64,000 nt of DNA, taken from positions 110,729 through 174,728 of the forward strand of contig CAVRFM010000015.1 of the NCBI GenBank assembly GCA_963720375.1. Reading direction: 5' to 3'. This DNA comes from JAPLHP01 sp963720375. GTDB lineage: Bacteria > Chloroflexota > Dehalococcoidia > UBA2247 > RBG-13-53-26. Numbering within the stretch: position 1 is the stretch's first letter; every line of letters starts with the position of its first letter. This document shows positions 16,005 through 25,352 of this stretch, piece after piece. Under the pieces are notes generated by a model. That model searched no databases. It saw nothing but the letters and a program-made list of their open reading frames with translations, and was not told the origin of the DNA. Both the position numbers and the translations under genes were made by a program.

Positions 16005-17577
16005 ATGGAGCAAACGACGTGGTACAAGAGGCGGTGGATTGCCCTGGGGTTCCTGGGTTTCTCTCTGTTGGTCATCGCTTTGGACAATACTGTATTGAAC
16101 CTGGCTCTGCCGTCCATATCCAATCAACTGGGCTCTTCTGCCAGTGGACTGCAGTGGATCGTTGATGCCTATATACTGGTCTTCGCAGCATTGCTGCTGA
16201 CGATGGGTTCTATCGGCGACCGTATAGGTCGAAAGAAAACGCTGCAAGCAGGCCTGATAGTCTTCGGTTGTTTCTCTCTGGGTGCAGCGCTTTCCAGGTC
16301 TACGGTAATGCTCATCGCCATGCGCGCCATAATGGGTATAGGCGGTGCCATGATCATGCCCTCCACGCTCTCGATTCTGACGGCCACCTTCCGCGATCCC
16401 AAGGAGCGCGGCCAGGCCATCGCTCTCTGGGCCGCGGTCTTTGCGCTGGGGTTGGGCATTGGACCTCTTGTTGGAGGGTGGCTTCTGGAACACTTCAGTT
16501 GGAGCTCCGTGTTCTACATCAATCTGCCTATTGTAGTAGTCGCCTTGACCGGCGGATACATCTTCATCCATGATTCCAGGGATGAGCATCCCAGCAAGGT
16601 TGACCTTCCTGGGTCTGTACTCTCGATTGCCGGACTCTTCGCGTTGGTGTATGGCATCATTGAGGCCGGGCAGAGTAGCTGGACGGCTCACAACGTCCTC
16701 TATGCTTTCGGTGCCGCGGTGGTGCTCCTGGGCGCATTCGCCTATTGGGAATGGCGTTCGCCGAATGCCGTGTTGCCGATAGCCTTCTTCAAGAACATGT
16801 CCTTCAGCGGAGCCAATATCGCCCTCACGCTGGTTGCCTTTGCTCTGATGGGGTCCATGTTCTTCATGGGCCAGTATCTTCAGACTGTGCAGGGCTACAC
16901 CCCACTCCAAACCGGCGTACGTATGTTGCCCATTGCCTTTATGATCCTTTGCTGCTGCGGCAATGTCAGCACGAGTTGCCCAGCGCATCGGCACCAAGTT
17001 CACAGTCGCCTTAGGTATTCTTGTTTCTGCTGGTGGCCTCTTCTACATCTCCCGGGTGATCGAAGTGAACACAAGTTACCCGGCGATCCTGCTTGGCATG
17101 GTTATTATGTCCATCGGTATAGGTTCGACCATGAGCCCGGCCACGAACTCCATCATGGGGTCGATTCCTGTGAGGAAAGCTGGGGTTGGTTCTGCCATGA
17201 ACGATACCACGCGCCAGGTGGGGGCTGCTCTGGGAGTGGCAGTGCTCGGCACGCTCATGAATTCCGTCTATATCAGCAAGATCGATGCGTTAAATGCGAC
17301 ACTGCATCTGCCTGACCAGCTGTTTGCGGCCATTCGCAGCAGCATACAGGGGGCGCACGTGTGCTCAGGCTATGAATCCGACCCGCAACTGTCTCAGATG
17401 ATCGTCAACAAAGCCAACGAGGCGTTTGTCTCCGGCATGATCCGTGGTACGCTGATCGCTGCCATCATTATGGCTGTCGCCTCTGTCGTCACTCTGATCA
17501 TTTTGCCCTCGCGGGTCCGCCCTGCCAAGGAAGAGGACCATGCGCCGATTGTTCCAGATGCCAGCAAGGTTGAGTGA
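16005..17577 (+). pseudogene. MFS drug transporter (EmrB/QacA type), frameshifted
   Basis: A 14-helix MFS exporter in two frames. The first part (16005 to about 16950) has the motifs of DHA2 pumps: ALDNTVLNLALPSI, GSIGDRIGRKK, and a GPLVGG-type motif C. The second part, open to 17577, continues without loss (MSARVAQRIGTKFTVALGIL onward). Deleting one T from CTTT at 16947-16950 restores the frame through ILAAAMSARVAQ. ATG 16005 has AGGAG 9 bases upstream. Everything else is intact, so this is either a recent mutation or an extra base in the assembly. Proton-driven drug export is the family role. Confidence 0.8.
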
Positions 17578-17616
17578 CGCATTTCGGTGTGGGAAAGCTG
17601 TGGTTGGTGGGCCAGT

Positions 17617-18832
17617 ATGCAAGCGGACAAATATCAGGACTACATGTACAACCTCATTAAGCAGGCGATCGATGAGATCGGCCCCCGGCCTTCCTGCAGT
17701 GAGGAGGAAAAGAGACTGGGTCGCCTTCTGGTCAGGGAATGGACACCCACCTGTAGTGCGGTTACTGCTGAGCCATTTATCTGCAGCCCCCGCGCCTATC
17801 TGGGCCATCTGCGCTTGTCAGTATTTCTATACTTCGTTGCGGTCATCTTATACTGGTTCTACCCGCCGGTCTCCTTTGGCCTGGCTGCCCTCAGCTTCGC
17901 CATACCGCTTTTCGAGCTGAGGGGATACCGTGAAGTCGTCGACTTTCTGTTTGCGCGGAAACGCGGCGAGAACATCATAGGAGTGATTCAGCCCCGTGCC
18001 GAGGTCAAACAGAGGGTCATTGTCAGCGCCCACCAGGATTCAGCCTAACGAGTTCTATCTCCTGTATCGCCTGGGGAGTGCTGCTATTCTGCTTATGGCG
18101 ATCGCTTTTGTAGGCGTCCTTCTGATCCTCGGCGGCAGCCTGGCCAGGACTGTTGCCTACTTCACTGGCTCTGCTGATGCCACGGTCTACATGGTGATCG
18201 GGATTGTGGCCATTGCGCTTACACCCGCGGTTGGCATGACTCTGTTCTTCTACACTAATAGATCTGTCCCCGGCGCTATGGATGACATGGCCGGGCTTGC
18301 CGTTGTTACCGGGTTGGGCAAGTACCTGGATGAAGCAGAGAAGACCGGTGAGTTCTTTCCTCAAAGGACTGAGGTAGTGTTGCTGGCGACATCGTCCGAA
18401 GAAGCCGGCATGCGCGGTGCCAAAAGGTATGTCGAGAAACACCTGAAGGAGTTGAAGGAAACTCCGACATACGGACTATTCATGGACTGTATCTACGATG
18501 AGAAGCTTCTCACTGTGATCGACCGCGAGCCATTCGCGGGGGCCCGGCACGACCCTGAACTGGTGAAGCTGGCTCAGGAGGCAGGGGCCAAACGCCACTG
18601 GCCCATAAGAACCAGGCAGCTTCGCGTGGGTTTCACCGATGCCTCCGCCTTTTCACTGAATGGCATTCCCGTCGTCTGCCTGATGTGCGCGGACAGTCCT
18701 AGACTCCAGCTGCTGCCCAACTACCACACGCGCAATGATGGCTGCGAGCAAGTCCATCCGCAATCGCTGTCGGTATCCCTCCAGATGGCGATCGATCTGA
18801 TTGAGTGCATCGACAGGAATAGAAATCAATAG
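17617..18832 (+). pseudogene. M28-family zinc aminopeptidase with membrane helices, frameshifted
   Basis: Two frames encode one M28 peptidase. The first ends SAHQDSA then TAA at 18046; the second continues NEFYLLYRLG. Removing one T at 18046 joins them. All zinc-binding elements are present: His-Asp in HQD, DDMAG, the EE pair in TSSEEAG, MDC, and His in NYHTRND. Helices at residues about 65-100 and a pair after the HQD segment place it in the membrane. It follows the MFS gene by 39 bp. Because the catalytic set is complete, a sequence error or very recent decay is more likely than an old pseudogene. Confidence 0.75.
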
Positions 18833-18925
18833 ATAGTGATTTGTGCTTTGCTCGACCGAAGGGGAAAGCAGCTTTAAAAACGGTGCCGGTGGTTCCGTCT
18901 GTGGGATCCTCTGCCGCTCACTGGC

Positions 18926-18969
18926 TTGACATACTCTCCTCTCCACTATACGATTCGCACAGCTATTAC
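18926..18969 (+). promoter_or_regulatory. Promoter with a 21-bp element shared with 28185
   Basis: TTGACA (18926-18931) and TACGAT (18949-18954) are spaced 17 bp. The stretch from TACGAT to 18969 is identical to 28209-28229 (ends CACAGCTATTAC). It stands upstream of the flavodoxin-fold gene at 19016. Confidence 0.6.
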
Positions 18970-19015
18970 GGTGCAAAAGAGGGTGCTGCGCATAAAAAGG
19001 ACATGAATCAGCAAT

Positions 19016-19606
19016 ATGAAAGTATCAGTGATTCTGGGACATCCCGACAAATCAAGCTTTAATCATGCGATTGCAGGCACAACGGTAGACACTCTTAAAG
19101 GGAAAGGTCATGAAGTGTACTTCCATGATCTATATGAGGAGAAATTTGATCCGATATTGCCGATGGAGGAGATTCCCGGCGATGCTCTATTGCCTCCTGA
19201 AATAGAAAAGCATTGCAGTGAGATTGCTGAAGCAGGCGGGATAGTAATCGTCCATCTGAATTGGTGGGGTCAACCACCGGCGATAATAAAGGGATGGATT
19301 GACAGGGTCATCCGTCCGGGTGTTGCTTATGAGTTCCTGGAAGGAGATAAAGGGGAAGGGGTCCCGAATGGTCTGCTGAGAGCAAAAGTAGCTGTGGTAT
19401 TTAACACCTCAAACACATCAACGGAAAGGGAACAGACGGTTTTCTCTGATCCACTTGAGACACTGTGGAAGAATTGTATATTTGGTCTATGTGGTGTTCT
19501 CAACTTCTACCGGAGGGTGTTTAGCGTTGTTGTTGTCAGCACCGAGGAGCAGAGAAGCAAGTGGCTCCGGGAAGTTCGGGAATCAGTGGGCAGGTACTTT
19601 CCATAA
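19016..19606 (+). CDS. NAD(P)H:quinone oxidoreductase-like flavoprotein
   Basis: A 196-residue flavodoxin-fold protein of the NQO1/MdaB/KefF type: an N-terminal VSVILGHPDKSSFNHAI phosphate loop, LNWWGQPPAIIKGWIDRVI and GVAYEF. The family transfers two electrons from NAD(P)H to quinones through FMN or FAD. No strong ribosome site is seen before the ATG. The promoter at 18926 is well placed for it. Confidence 0.8.
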   Translation: MKVSVILGHPDKSSFNHAIAGTTVDTLKGKGHEVYFHDLYEEKFDPILPMEEIPGDALLPPEIEKHCSEIAEAGGIVIVHLNWWGQPPAIIKGWIDRVIRPGVAYEFLEGDKGEGVPNGLLRAKVAVVFNTSNTSTEREQTVFSDPLETLWKNCIFGLCGVLNFYRRVFSVVVVSTEEQRSKWLREVRESVGRYFP

Positions 19607-19749
19607 AAGAATGAATTACTTGCATGACGAGCGGCGTTCTATTCTGATCTGAAGGCCAACTCTACCTTTAAGGGAGGGCGTGGATGAGGAAAGAGACTGA
19701 CTAGAGGGTCATTGTATACTGTAGCCCTGTGAATCGAAGAGGAGGTCGT

Positions 19750-20166
19750 ATGAACAAGAGCGAAATACTAGCCTTGATCAATGCCAACCCGGCCTGTCAT
19801 CTGGCCACGGCGGAGGGAGATGCACCACACGTCCGCGGCATCCTTTTGTACAAGGCTGATGAGAACGGGATCGTGTTTCATACGGGCAGAACGAAGGACT
19901 TACACAGGCAGCTGTCTAAGAATCCCAGGGTAGAATTCTGTTTCAATGACTATCAGAGGGATATTCAGGTAAGAGTCAGCGGCGTTGTCGAACTGGTTGA
20001 GGACATGGAGCTGAAGAAGGAAATAGTGGCCAAGCGCGATTTCTTGAAGCCCTGGGTGGAGAAGTCGGGATATGAGATGCTTGTGGTCTACCGTCTCAGG
20101 AAAGGTCAGGCCACAGTCTGGACAATGGAGACCAACTTCGCCCCTAAGACCTATATTGAGTTGTGA
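19750..20166 (+). CDS. Pyridoxamine 5'-phosphate oxidase family protein
   Basis: A 138-residue split-barrel protein of the PNPOx-like type that usually binds FMN or F420. It shows the N-terminal helix SEILALINANPACHLATAEG and the strands RGILLYKADENGIVFHTG and FCFNDYQRDIQVRVSGVVE. ATG 19750 follows GAGGAGGT; the longer reading frame upstream has no ribosome site. Substrate unknown; many relatives handle small oxidants or are general stress proteins. Confidence 0.8.
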   Translation: MNKSEILALINANPACHLATAEGDAPHVRGILLYKADENGIVFHTGRTKDLHRQLSKNPRVEFCFNDYQRDIQVRVSGVVELVEDMELKKEIVAKRDFLKPWVEKSGYEMLVVYRLRKGQATVWTMETNFAPKTYIEL

Positions 20167-20404
20167 ACCGCTTCGTCTCGGTGGATCGCCTCGCGAGTAC
20201 GGATACCGGATCGAGTGAGCCAGGATCACCATTTGCTTCTACCAGATATTGCTCTTAAAAAACGCATGGTATGATATATTCACATATACACATCAGATAA
20301 GGCATCTTCTCTTCCGAGTATTGCTTCTGCGCTGGCAGTAGTTCATAGCGCATCTGGTTCAAGATATGTCGGCTGCAAATCGGCTATCAATAAGGAGGTG
20401 AACC

Positions 20405-21457
20405 ATGCCTGACGGTGCTGAATCTGGGGTAACCCCCCTGGCCGAGCTACAACCGGCTATTGTGACAGAGGGTTTGTACAAGTCATTCGGGTCTGTGAAG
20501 GCTTTGGATGGTGTTGCCCTGGTAGTGCAGCCTGGTACCGTTATGGCGCTTCTGGGCCCTAATGGAGCAGGTAAGACCACGGTTATACGTATTCTGGCCA
20601 CATTGATGCGACCGGACTCCGGGCGGGCTGAGGTTCTGGGGCACGATGTGCTGCGTGAGGCGGCAGTGGTGCGCGCTCTCATTGGATTGACCGGCCAATA
20701 TGCTGCTGTTGATGAAAACCTCACCGGCCGGGAGAACCTGGAAATGGTAGGCCGGCTCTACCATCTTGGCGGGTCGGAGGCCCGAAAGAGGGCCGGCGAG
20801 TTGCTGGAGAGCCTTGATCTCGCCGAGGCTGCCGACCGGAGAGTGAAGACATACTCCGGGGGAATGCGGCGCCGCCTAGACCTAGCGGCCAGCCTGGTGG
20901 CCCGCCCGCCGGTGTTATTTCTGGATGAGCCGACTACCGGCCTCGATCCAAGGAGCCGTCTTGGCCTGTGGGATACCATCGCTGGTCTGGTCAAAGGAGG
21001 CACAACAGTACTGTTGACCACTCAGTACCTGGAGGAGGCAGACCGTCTGGCTAACCACATCGCAGTGATCGACCACGGCCGCATCATCGAGCAGGGTACC
21101 CCGGAGTATCTGAAGGAATGCTGCGGTGGTGATGTTCTGCTGCAGCTGCGTCTGACAGATCGCAGCCAGACAGCGCTTGGTGCGGAGATACTGGCAACAT
21201 TCGGTGAAGGCAAGATCCGGGCGGATGCAGAAACGGGTCAACTGGACCTGCCTGTGGAAAAGGGAACTACGATCCTGCCGGAGGTGATACGCCGTCTGGA
21301 TGCCCGCGGGGTTGCTATTTATGACATTGCACTCAGGCGGCCTACTCTGGACGATGTATTCCTGTCGCTGACGGGTCGCACTGCGGAGGCCTCGTCTGAA
21401 GAAGGTACTGAAATGAAAAAGGGCAGAAAACCCCGCTCTGAAAGGAGGAAGCCATGA
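20405..21457 (+). CDS. DrrA-like ABC exporter ATPase
   Basis: A 350-residue ABC ATPase of the daunorubicin-resistance type. It has Walker A GPNGAGKT near residue 53, Q-loop GLTGQYAAVDE, signature YSGGMRRRLD, Walker B VLFLDEPTTGLDPRSR and switch His replaced by Gln in TTQYLEEADRLA, as is usual in DrrA. A C-terminal regulatory part ends PTLDDVFLSLTG. The ATG is preceded by AAGGAGGTGA. It overlaps the permease by 4 bp. Confidence 0.9.
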   Translation: MPDGAESGVTPLAELQPAIVTEGLYKSFGSVKALDGVALVVQPGTVMALLGPNGAGKTTVIRILATLMRPDSGRAEVLGHDVLREAAVVRALIGLTGQYAAVDENLTGRENLEMVGRLYHLGGSEARKRAGELLESLDLAEAADRRVKTYSGGMRRRLDLAASLVARPPVLFLDEPTTGLDPRSRLGLWDTIAGLVKGGTTVLLTTQYLEEADRLANHIAVIDHGRIIEQGTPEYLKECCGGDVLLQLRLTDRSQTALGAEILATFGEGKIRADAETGQLDLPVEKGTTILPEVIRRLDARGVAIYDIALRRPTLDDVFLSLTGRTAEASSEEGTEMKKGRKPRSERRKP

Positions 21458-22248
21458 TCAGTGCCAGGGCTGCGACGCGATCTTCCGAGTTCATGTGGAT
21501 AATCCCGGACACGCTGGTGATAACCTGGCGAAGTGTGCTGCGTTTTGTACGCCTTCCTCAATTGCTGGTCTTCTCCACCATCCAGCCAGTGTTGATGCTG
21601 CTGCTGTTCAACTATGTCTTCGGAGGTGCTATTAACACCGGCGGGATCAAGTATATTCAATATCTTTTGCCGGGCTTTCTGGTTCAGATAGTGGTTTTTG
21701 GGTCCACACAGGCCAGCGTTGGCCTAGCCGAGGACCTCTCGCGGGGCATTATCGACCGGTTCCGTTCGCTGCCAATGGCGCGAGCTGCTGTGCTTGCCGG
21801 CCGTACCTTGGCTGATACCTTACGATACATCTTCCTGGTTCTGCTTATGGTCGCAGTGGGCTCTGCCATGGGGTTCAGATTCCATAATGGAATAGGCCCT
21901 GCCATTGCCGCCCCATTGCTGGCTGTCCTGTTCGGCTTTGCCTTCACGTGGATTTCGGCCTTCATTGGCATGACGGTGAAGGATGTGGAGACAGCGCAGG
22001 TTGCCGGCTTTGTCTGGGTCTTCCCTGTCGTTTTTGCCAGTTCCATGTTTGCGCCGGTGAAGACGATGCCCGGCTGGCTGCAGGCCTTTGCTAAGGTGAA
22101 TCCGGTAACACCGACAACCGATACAATCCGGGCGCTTTGCTCTGGTGGTGAGATAATGTCACACCTGTGGCAGTCACTGGCCTGGATAGGCGGGCTCCTG
22201 GTGGTCTTTGTGACTCTGGCCATCAGCCGCTACCGGCGGATTGCCTAG
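21454..22248 (+). CDS. DrrB-like ABC-2 permease
   Basis: A 264-residue ABC-2 permease with six predicted helices and the family motif EDLSRGIIDRFRSLPMAR near residue 95, followed by AGRTLADTLRY. The C-terminal end carries FAKVNPVTPTTDTIRAL, seen in DrrB-type exporters. It is coupled to the ATPase by a 4-bp overlap. Together they probably export a hydrophobic compound. A hairpin follows at 22280. Confidence 0.85.
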   Translation: MISARAATRSSEFMWIIPDTLVITWRSVLRFVRLPQLLVFSTIQPVLMLLLFNYVFGGAINTGGIKYIQYLLPGFLVQIVVFGSTQASVGLAEDLSRGIIDRFRSLPMARAAVLAGRTLADTLRYIFLVLLMVAVGSAMGFRFHNGIGPAIAAPLLAVLFGFAFTWISAFIGMTVKDVETAQVAGFVWVFPVVFASSMFAPVKTMPGWLQAFAKVNPVTPTTDTIRALCSGGEIMSHLWQSLAWIGGLLVVFVTLAISRYRRIA

Positions 22249-22279
22249 GCTTTGACATATTCACTGGCTGAGCGATGGT

Positions 22280-22310
22280 ATGAAGGCGAGCTGCATTGCC
22301 CGGCCTTCAT
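22280..22310. terminator. Hairpin between convergent genes
   Basis: An 8-bp stem ATGAAGGC / GCCTTCAT with a 15-base loop lies between the permease and the converging CDGSH gene, overlapping the latter's stop codon. It lacks a long T-run, so its strength is uncertain. Confidence 0.45.
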
Positions 22311-22903
22311 TCATCCTTGAAGCCGTTTTCGAGATGCGATCCGTCACAGAAGGGTTTGTTCTTCGAACCACCACACCGGCACAGCGTGTAGTGTTCCGGA
22401 CACGCCGGTTTTGAGTTCATATCATCCTGAAGTTCAACGCCGCCGACAACTTTAAGGGGGCCGTTCCTGCTGACCGTTATGGCAGGCTCATGTCCGAAGT
22501 CTCGGCAATGTTCGCCCCCGATCTTGTAGGTCAAGGCACCGGAAGGGCATTTTCTGATCGTCTTGATGATCTCATCAGAACTGGCAGCGTCGGGATCACA
22601 GGTTTCGAAAACCTGAGGAAGGTCGTTTATGCATGACCTGTGACGAGAGCAGACGTCCGTATTGTCCACTATAGTGATGTCCTTACCCACGTACTCATTT
22701 ACCTGGCCGCATACCCTGTCGGGGTCTCTATCCCCTACGAAGCCAACCTTTGAATGAGACCCGTCGCAGTAGGGTTTGTTCTTTGAAGCACCGCAACGAC
22801 AGAGCAGGACAACCGGCTTCACCGGCAGGTCATTCCCTGCGGAATCCCTTAAGTGCTTCAGATTCGTTACTCTGTACGGGCCGCCCCTGGTTACTGTAAT
22901 CAA
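22307..22903 (-). CDS. CDGSH iron-sulfur protein with two CDGSH motifs
   Basis: A 198-residue protein with two CDGSH-type 2Fe-2S sites, CRCGASKNKPYCDGSH near residue 35 and CRCGGSKNKPFCDGSH near 175. Between them is a divergent Fe-S region of the Fer4_19 type (VCSRHRSCINDLP, CDPDA, IRKCPSGALTY). The open frame begins with TTG at 22903. However, an ATG at 22937 with a perfect GGAGGG ribosome site starts an overlapping frame (MAEDEKRE), and one extra base between 22903 and 22935 would join them. The true protein is therefore probably about 209 residues. Likely an electron-transfer or cluster-carrier protein. Confidence 0.8.
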   Translation of the reverse strand: MITVTRGGPYRVTNLKHLRDSAGNDLPVKPVVLLCRCGASKNKPYCDGSHSKVGFVGDRDPDRVCGQVNEYVGKDITIVDNTDVCSRHRSCINDLPQVFETCDPDAASSDEIIKTIRKCPSGALTYKIGGEHCRDFGHEPAITVSRNGPLKVVGGVELQDDMNSKPACPEHYTLCRCGGSKNKPFCDGSHLENGFKDE

Positions 22904-23228
22904 AGGCCTTTTGCTCTCTCTTTTCGTCTTCAGCCATATTGCCCTCCAAACAGCCGGGATTTCTTCGTACCTTGAAAACCTTCCTGAGATTATAGCACCT
23001 CAACTGCCCTGGCTCAGATCGCTGTGCCATCTCTAGAGTTAGACTTATTGGCATACCATGCTATCGTCCACGCCGGAGGAACTTCTTCAGGTGGGATCGG
23101 TTCAGCAGTTGCAGGAGCTTTGAGTGGCCCGGTGGCGTTCTCAGACATGCATTTGACGGCGTGGTATAATGAGCCGGACTGCACGGCGAAACCACAAACC
23201 CCTCCTCCCTCTTTGAGGTAGATCTGCA

Positions 23229-25259
23229 ATGGACGGAATTCCACCTATCCGGGTGATGGAGCCATCTGGCAAGGGAGCGAGACGCCAGTTCTCGAAAGCC
23301 CTTCTGGGTCACACCACTGAGCTTGACCTGAAATCCATCAAATCGCGCCTGAGAGAGATCCGCGAGAGTTCCCTGATGGAACAAGTGTCCATCGTGGAGC
23401 AGTTCAGGGATGCCACCGCGAAATTTCAAGGCGCAGACTGCCGCCTGGCACGTGACGGTGCGGAAGCGGTGAACTACATCAGTCAGATTGCCCCCGGAAC
23501 AAAGGACATAGTAATAAACAGGTCGAGTCTCGTCATCAATGAGTTGCAGCCGGGACTGGAGAAACTCGGTTTCCGGATCGGCGAGCCCTACTACGCCGGG
23601 TTGGATTCCTTCAATAACAAAATTGCAGACTATTGGGACCTTCCCCACTTGCTGGCCAAAGGGCTCGTGGGGAACTTCGAAATCTCAAACGGGCCAGCCC
23701 TGGCAACATCCCGGGGCGAAGGAAGAACGAAGGACTGCGTTGCTCTGCTGGGGGTCAGCGCCGCCTCGGCGGAGGACGGCTCGATCTTCTTCCTCCAGCA
23801 TTCCTCCAATATATCGAAGAGCCTGGAACAGGCCAGACACGTCATCCTCGTCGTGGGGCTGGACAAGGTCGTAAAGAGCAGGGAAGACGCCGTCTTTCAA
23901 ACCAGGTGTATGGGGATATTCGGCCTGGAAAGCATGCTCCTGAACCTCAAACCCGGGCAGAGAAACGGCGACGGCATGGACAGTCTGCCGGAGTACCCCG
24001 GACGTCCGGACAGAGCAGTGCACATTGTCCTGCTCGACAATGGCAGAAGCCGGATGCTGCCCAGCGCCTTCAGGGATCTGCTTCTCTGTATAGGCTGTAA
24101 GGCCTGCGTGAGGCAGTGTCCTATTAATCATTCTATGACCCGTGATGGGGCTGTGTGGAGTCCTAGGGATCACCTCTTCACTTTCCTTTTGGGCTGGAAT
24201 CCGTTGATGGACACATGCCTTCACTGCGAAACGTGCCGTGTGGAATGTCCTCTATCGATTGACCTTCCATCATTGATGTGGCAAGCCCAGGCAGATTGGG
24301 CGACCAAACACGGGCGAACCCTGCGTGACCGCATCCTGGGGAACCCGGAGATTCTTGCCAGGGTGGGGTCCATCGCCGCGCCAGTTTCTAATGCTGTGGT
24401 CAACGTTGACCCAGGGAGAACGATGATCAAGGCGGGCCTCAGCCTCGATGCGAGGAGACAGTTGCCCCAGTTTCGCCATGAGACGTTCAGGCACTGGTTT
24501 GCCAGGCGAAGTGGACACAGTCCGAAGTCAGCGGATCATAGAAAAGTGGCCTGCTACGTTGGCTGTTTTGCCAACTATTACCGCCCGGAGGTGGCCCAGG
24601 CCATGGTCAGGGTCCTGGAAAGAAACGGCGTTGAGGTCGTGGTTCCCCGCCAGAAGTGCTGTGGCATGCCCATGATGGCCAACAAGAACAGGCGTGCCTT
24701 TCACAGGGATGCGGAGTATAATATCCGCTCCCTGGCTGCCATGATCGCCGACGGTTGCGATATCGTGGCCACCTGTCCCAGTTGCGCCCTCATGATCAAA
24801 CGGGAGTATCCGGATCTCTGTGACAGCGATATGGCCAGGCTGGTCTCCGGTCACACTTACTATGTGGACGAGTACCTCATGCACTTAAAGCGGGAAGGCC
24901 ACCTCAGCATGGACCTGGCCGAAATAGCGCAGTCAGCCTTCTATCACCTGCCCTGTCACCTGAAGGTGCAAGACGGCGCCGGGGATTCGCTCGAACTGAT
25001 GCACCTCATCCCGGGGTTATCTATCAGCTGTGTGAACGCCGACTGCTGCGGCATGGCCGGCTATCACGGCTACAAAAAGGAATATTCGGACCTGACTATG
25101 GAGATCAGCGGCAAGCTCTTCACCGAGATCAGGACGGCCAGGGCGGACAGGGTCATCACCAGTTGCGCCGCCTGCCGGTTGCAGATAGAGGCGGGCACCG
25201 GGATCAAGGCCACACACCCTGTTCAGCTGCTGGAGGAAGCCTATAGCCTTAAAGCGTAG
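23229..25259 (+). CDS. LUD-domain / 4Fe-4S / CCG-domain fusion oxidoreductase
   Basis: A 676-residue fusion. Residues about 15-270 are a LUD (LutB/LutC-type) domain. Two 4Fe-4S motifs follow, CIGCKACVRQCP near 290 and CLHCETCRVECP near 335. The C-terminal part has two CCG domains, CYVGCF...CCGMP...TCPSC and HLPCHLKV...CCGMAG...SCAACRL. The layout equals LutB joined to LutA/GlpC/HdrD-like units. These parts make lactate- or heterodisulfide-type redox enzymes that pass electrons to a membrane or soluble partner. It stands directly before an aldehyde ferredoxin oxidoreductase and a ferredoxin, so the three probably work as one electron-transfer module. Confidence 0.85.
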   Translation: MDGIPPIRVMEPSGKGARRQFSKALLGHTTELDLKSIKSRLREIRESSLMEQVSIVEQFRDATAKFQGADCRLARDGAEAVNYISQIAPGTKDIVINRSSLVINELQPGLEKLGFRIGEPYYAGLDSFNNKIADYWDLPHLLAKGLVGNFEISNGPALATSRGEGRTKDCVALLGVSAASAEDGSIFFLQHSSNISKSLEQARHVILVVGLDKVVKSREDAVFQTRCMGIFGLESMLLNLKPGQRNGDGMDSLPEYPGRPDRAVHIVLLDNGRSRMLPSAFRDLLLCIGCKACVRQCPINHSMTRDGAVWSPRDHLFTFLLGWNPLMDTCLHCETCRVECPLSIDLPSLMWQAQADWATKHGRTLRDRILGNPEILARVGSIAAPVSNAVVNVDPGRTMIKAGLSLDARRQLPQFRHETFRHWFARRSGHSPKSADHRKVACYVGCFANYYRPEVAQAMVRVLERNGVEVVVPRQKCCGMPMMANKNRRAFHRDAEYNIRSLAAMIADGCDIVATCPSCALMIKREYPDLCDSDMARLVSGHTYYVDEYLMHLKREGHLSMDLAEIAQSAFYHLPCHLKVQDGAGDSLELMHLIPGLSISCVNADCCGMAGYHGYKKEYSDLTMEISGKLFTEIRTARADRVITSCAACRLQIEAGTGIKATHPVQLLEEAYSLKA

Positions 25260-25352
25260 CCGTTGATCGACTGCGGAGATGATATGGAGCAGCAGTTTCA
25301 CTGCCGGAAATGACTGTGCTCCCGATTCGGTCCGGGGCACGAGGAGGCTGAA

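Noticed and set aside
15891..17003. 370-residue ORF on the minus strand
   Set aside because: Antisense to the MFS transporter; low-complexity His/Arg/Gln composition and no ribosome site of note.
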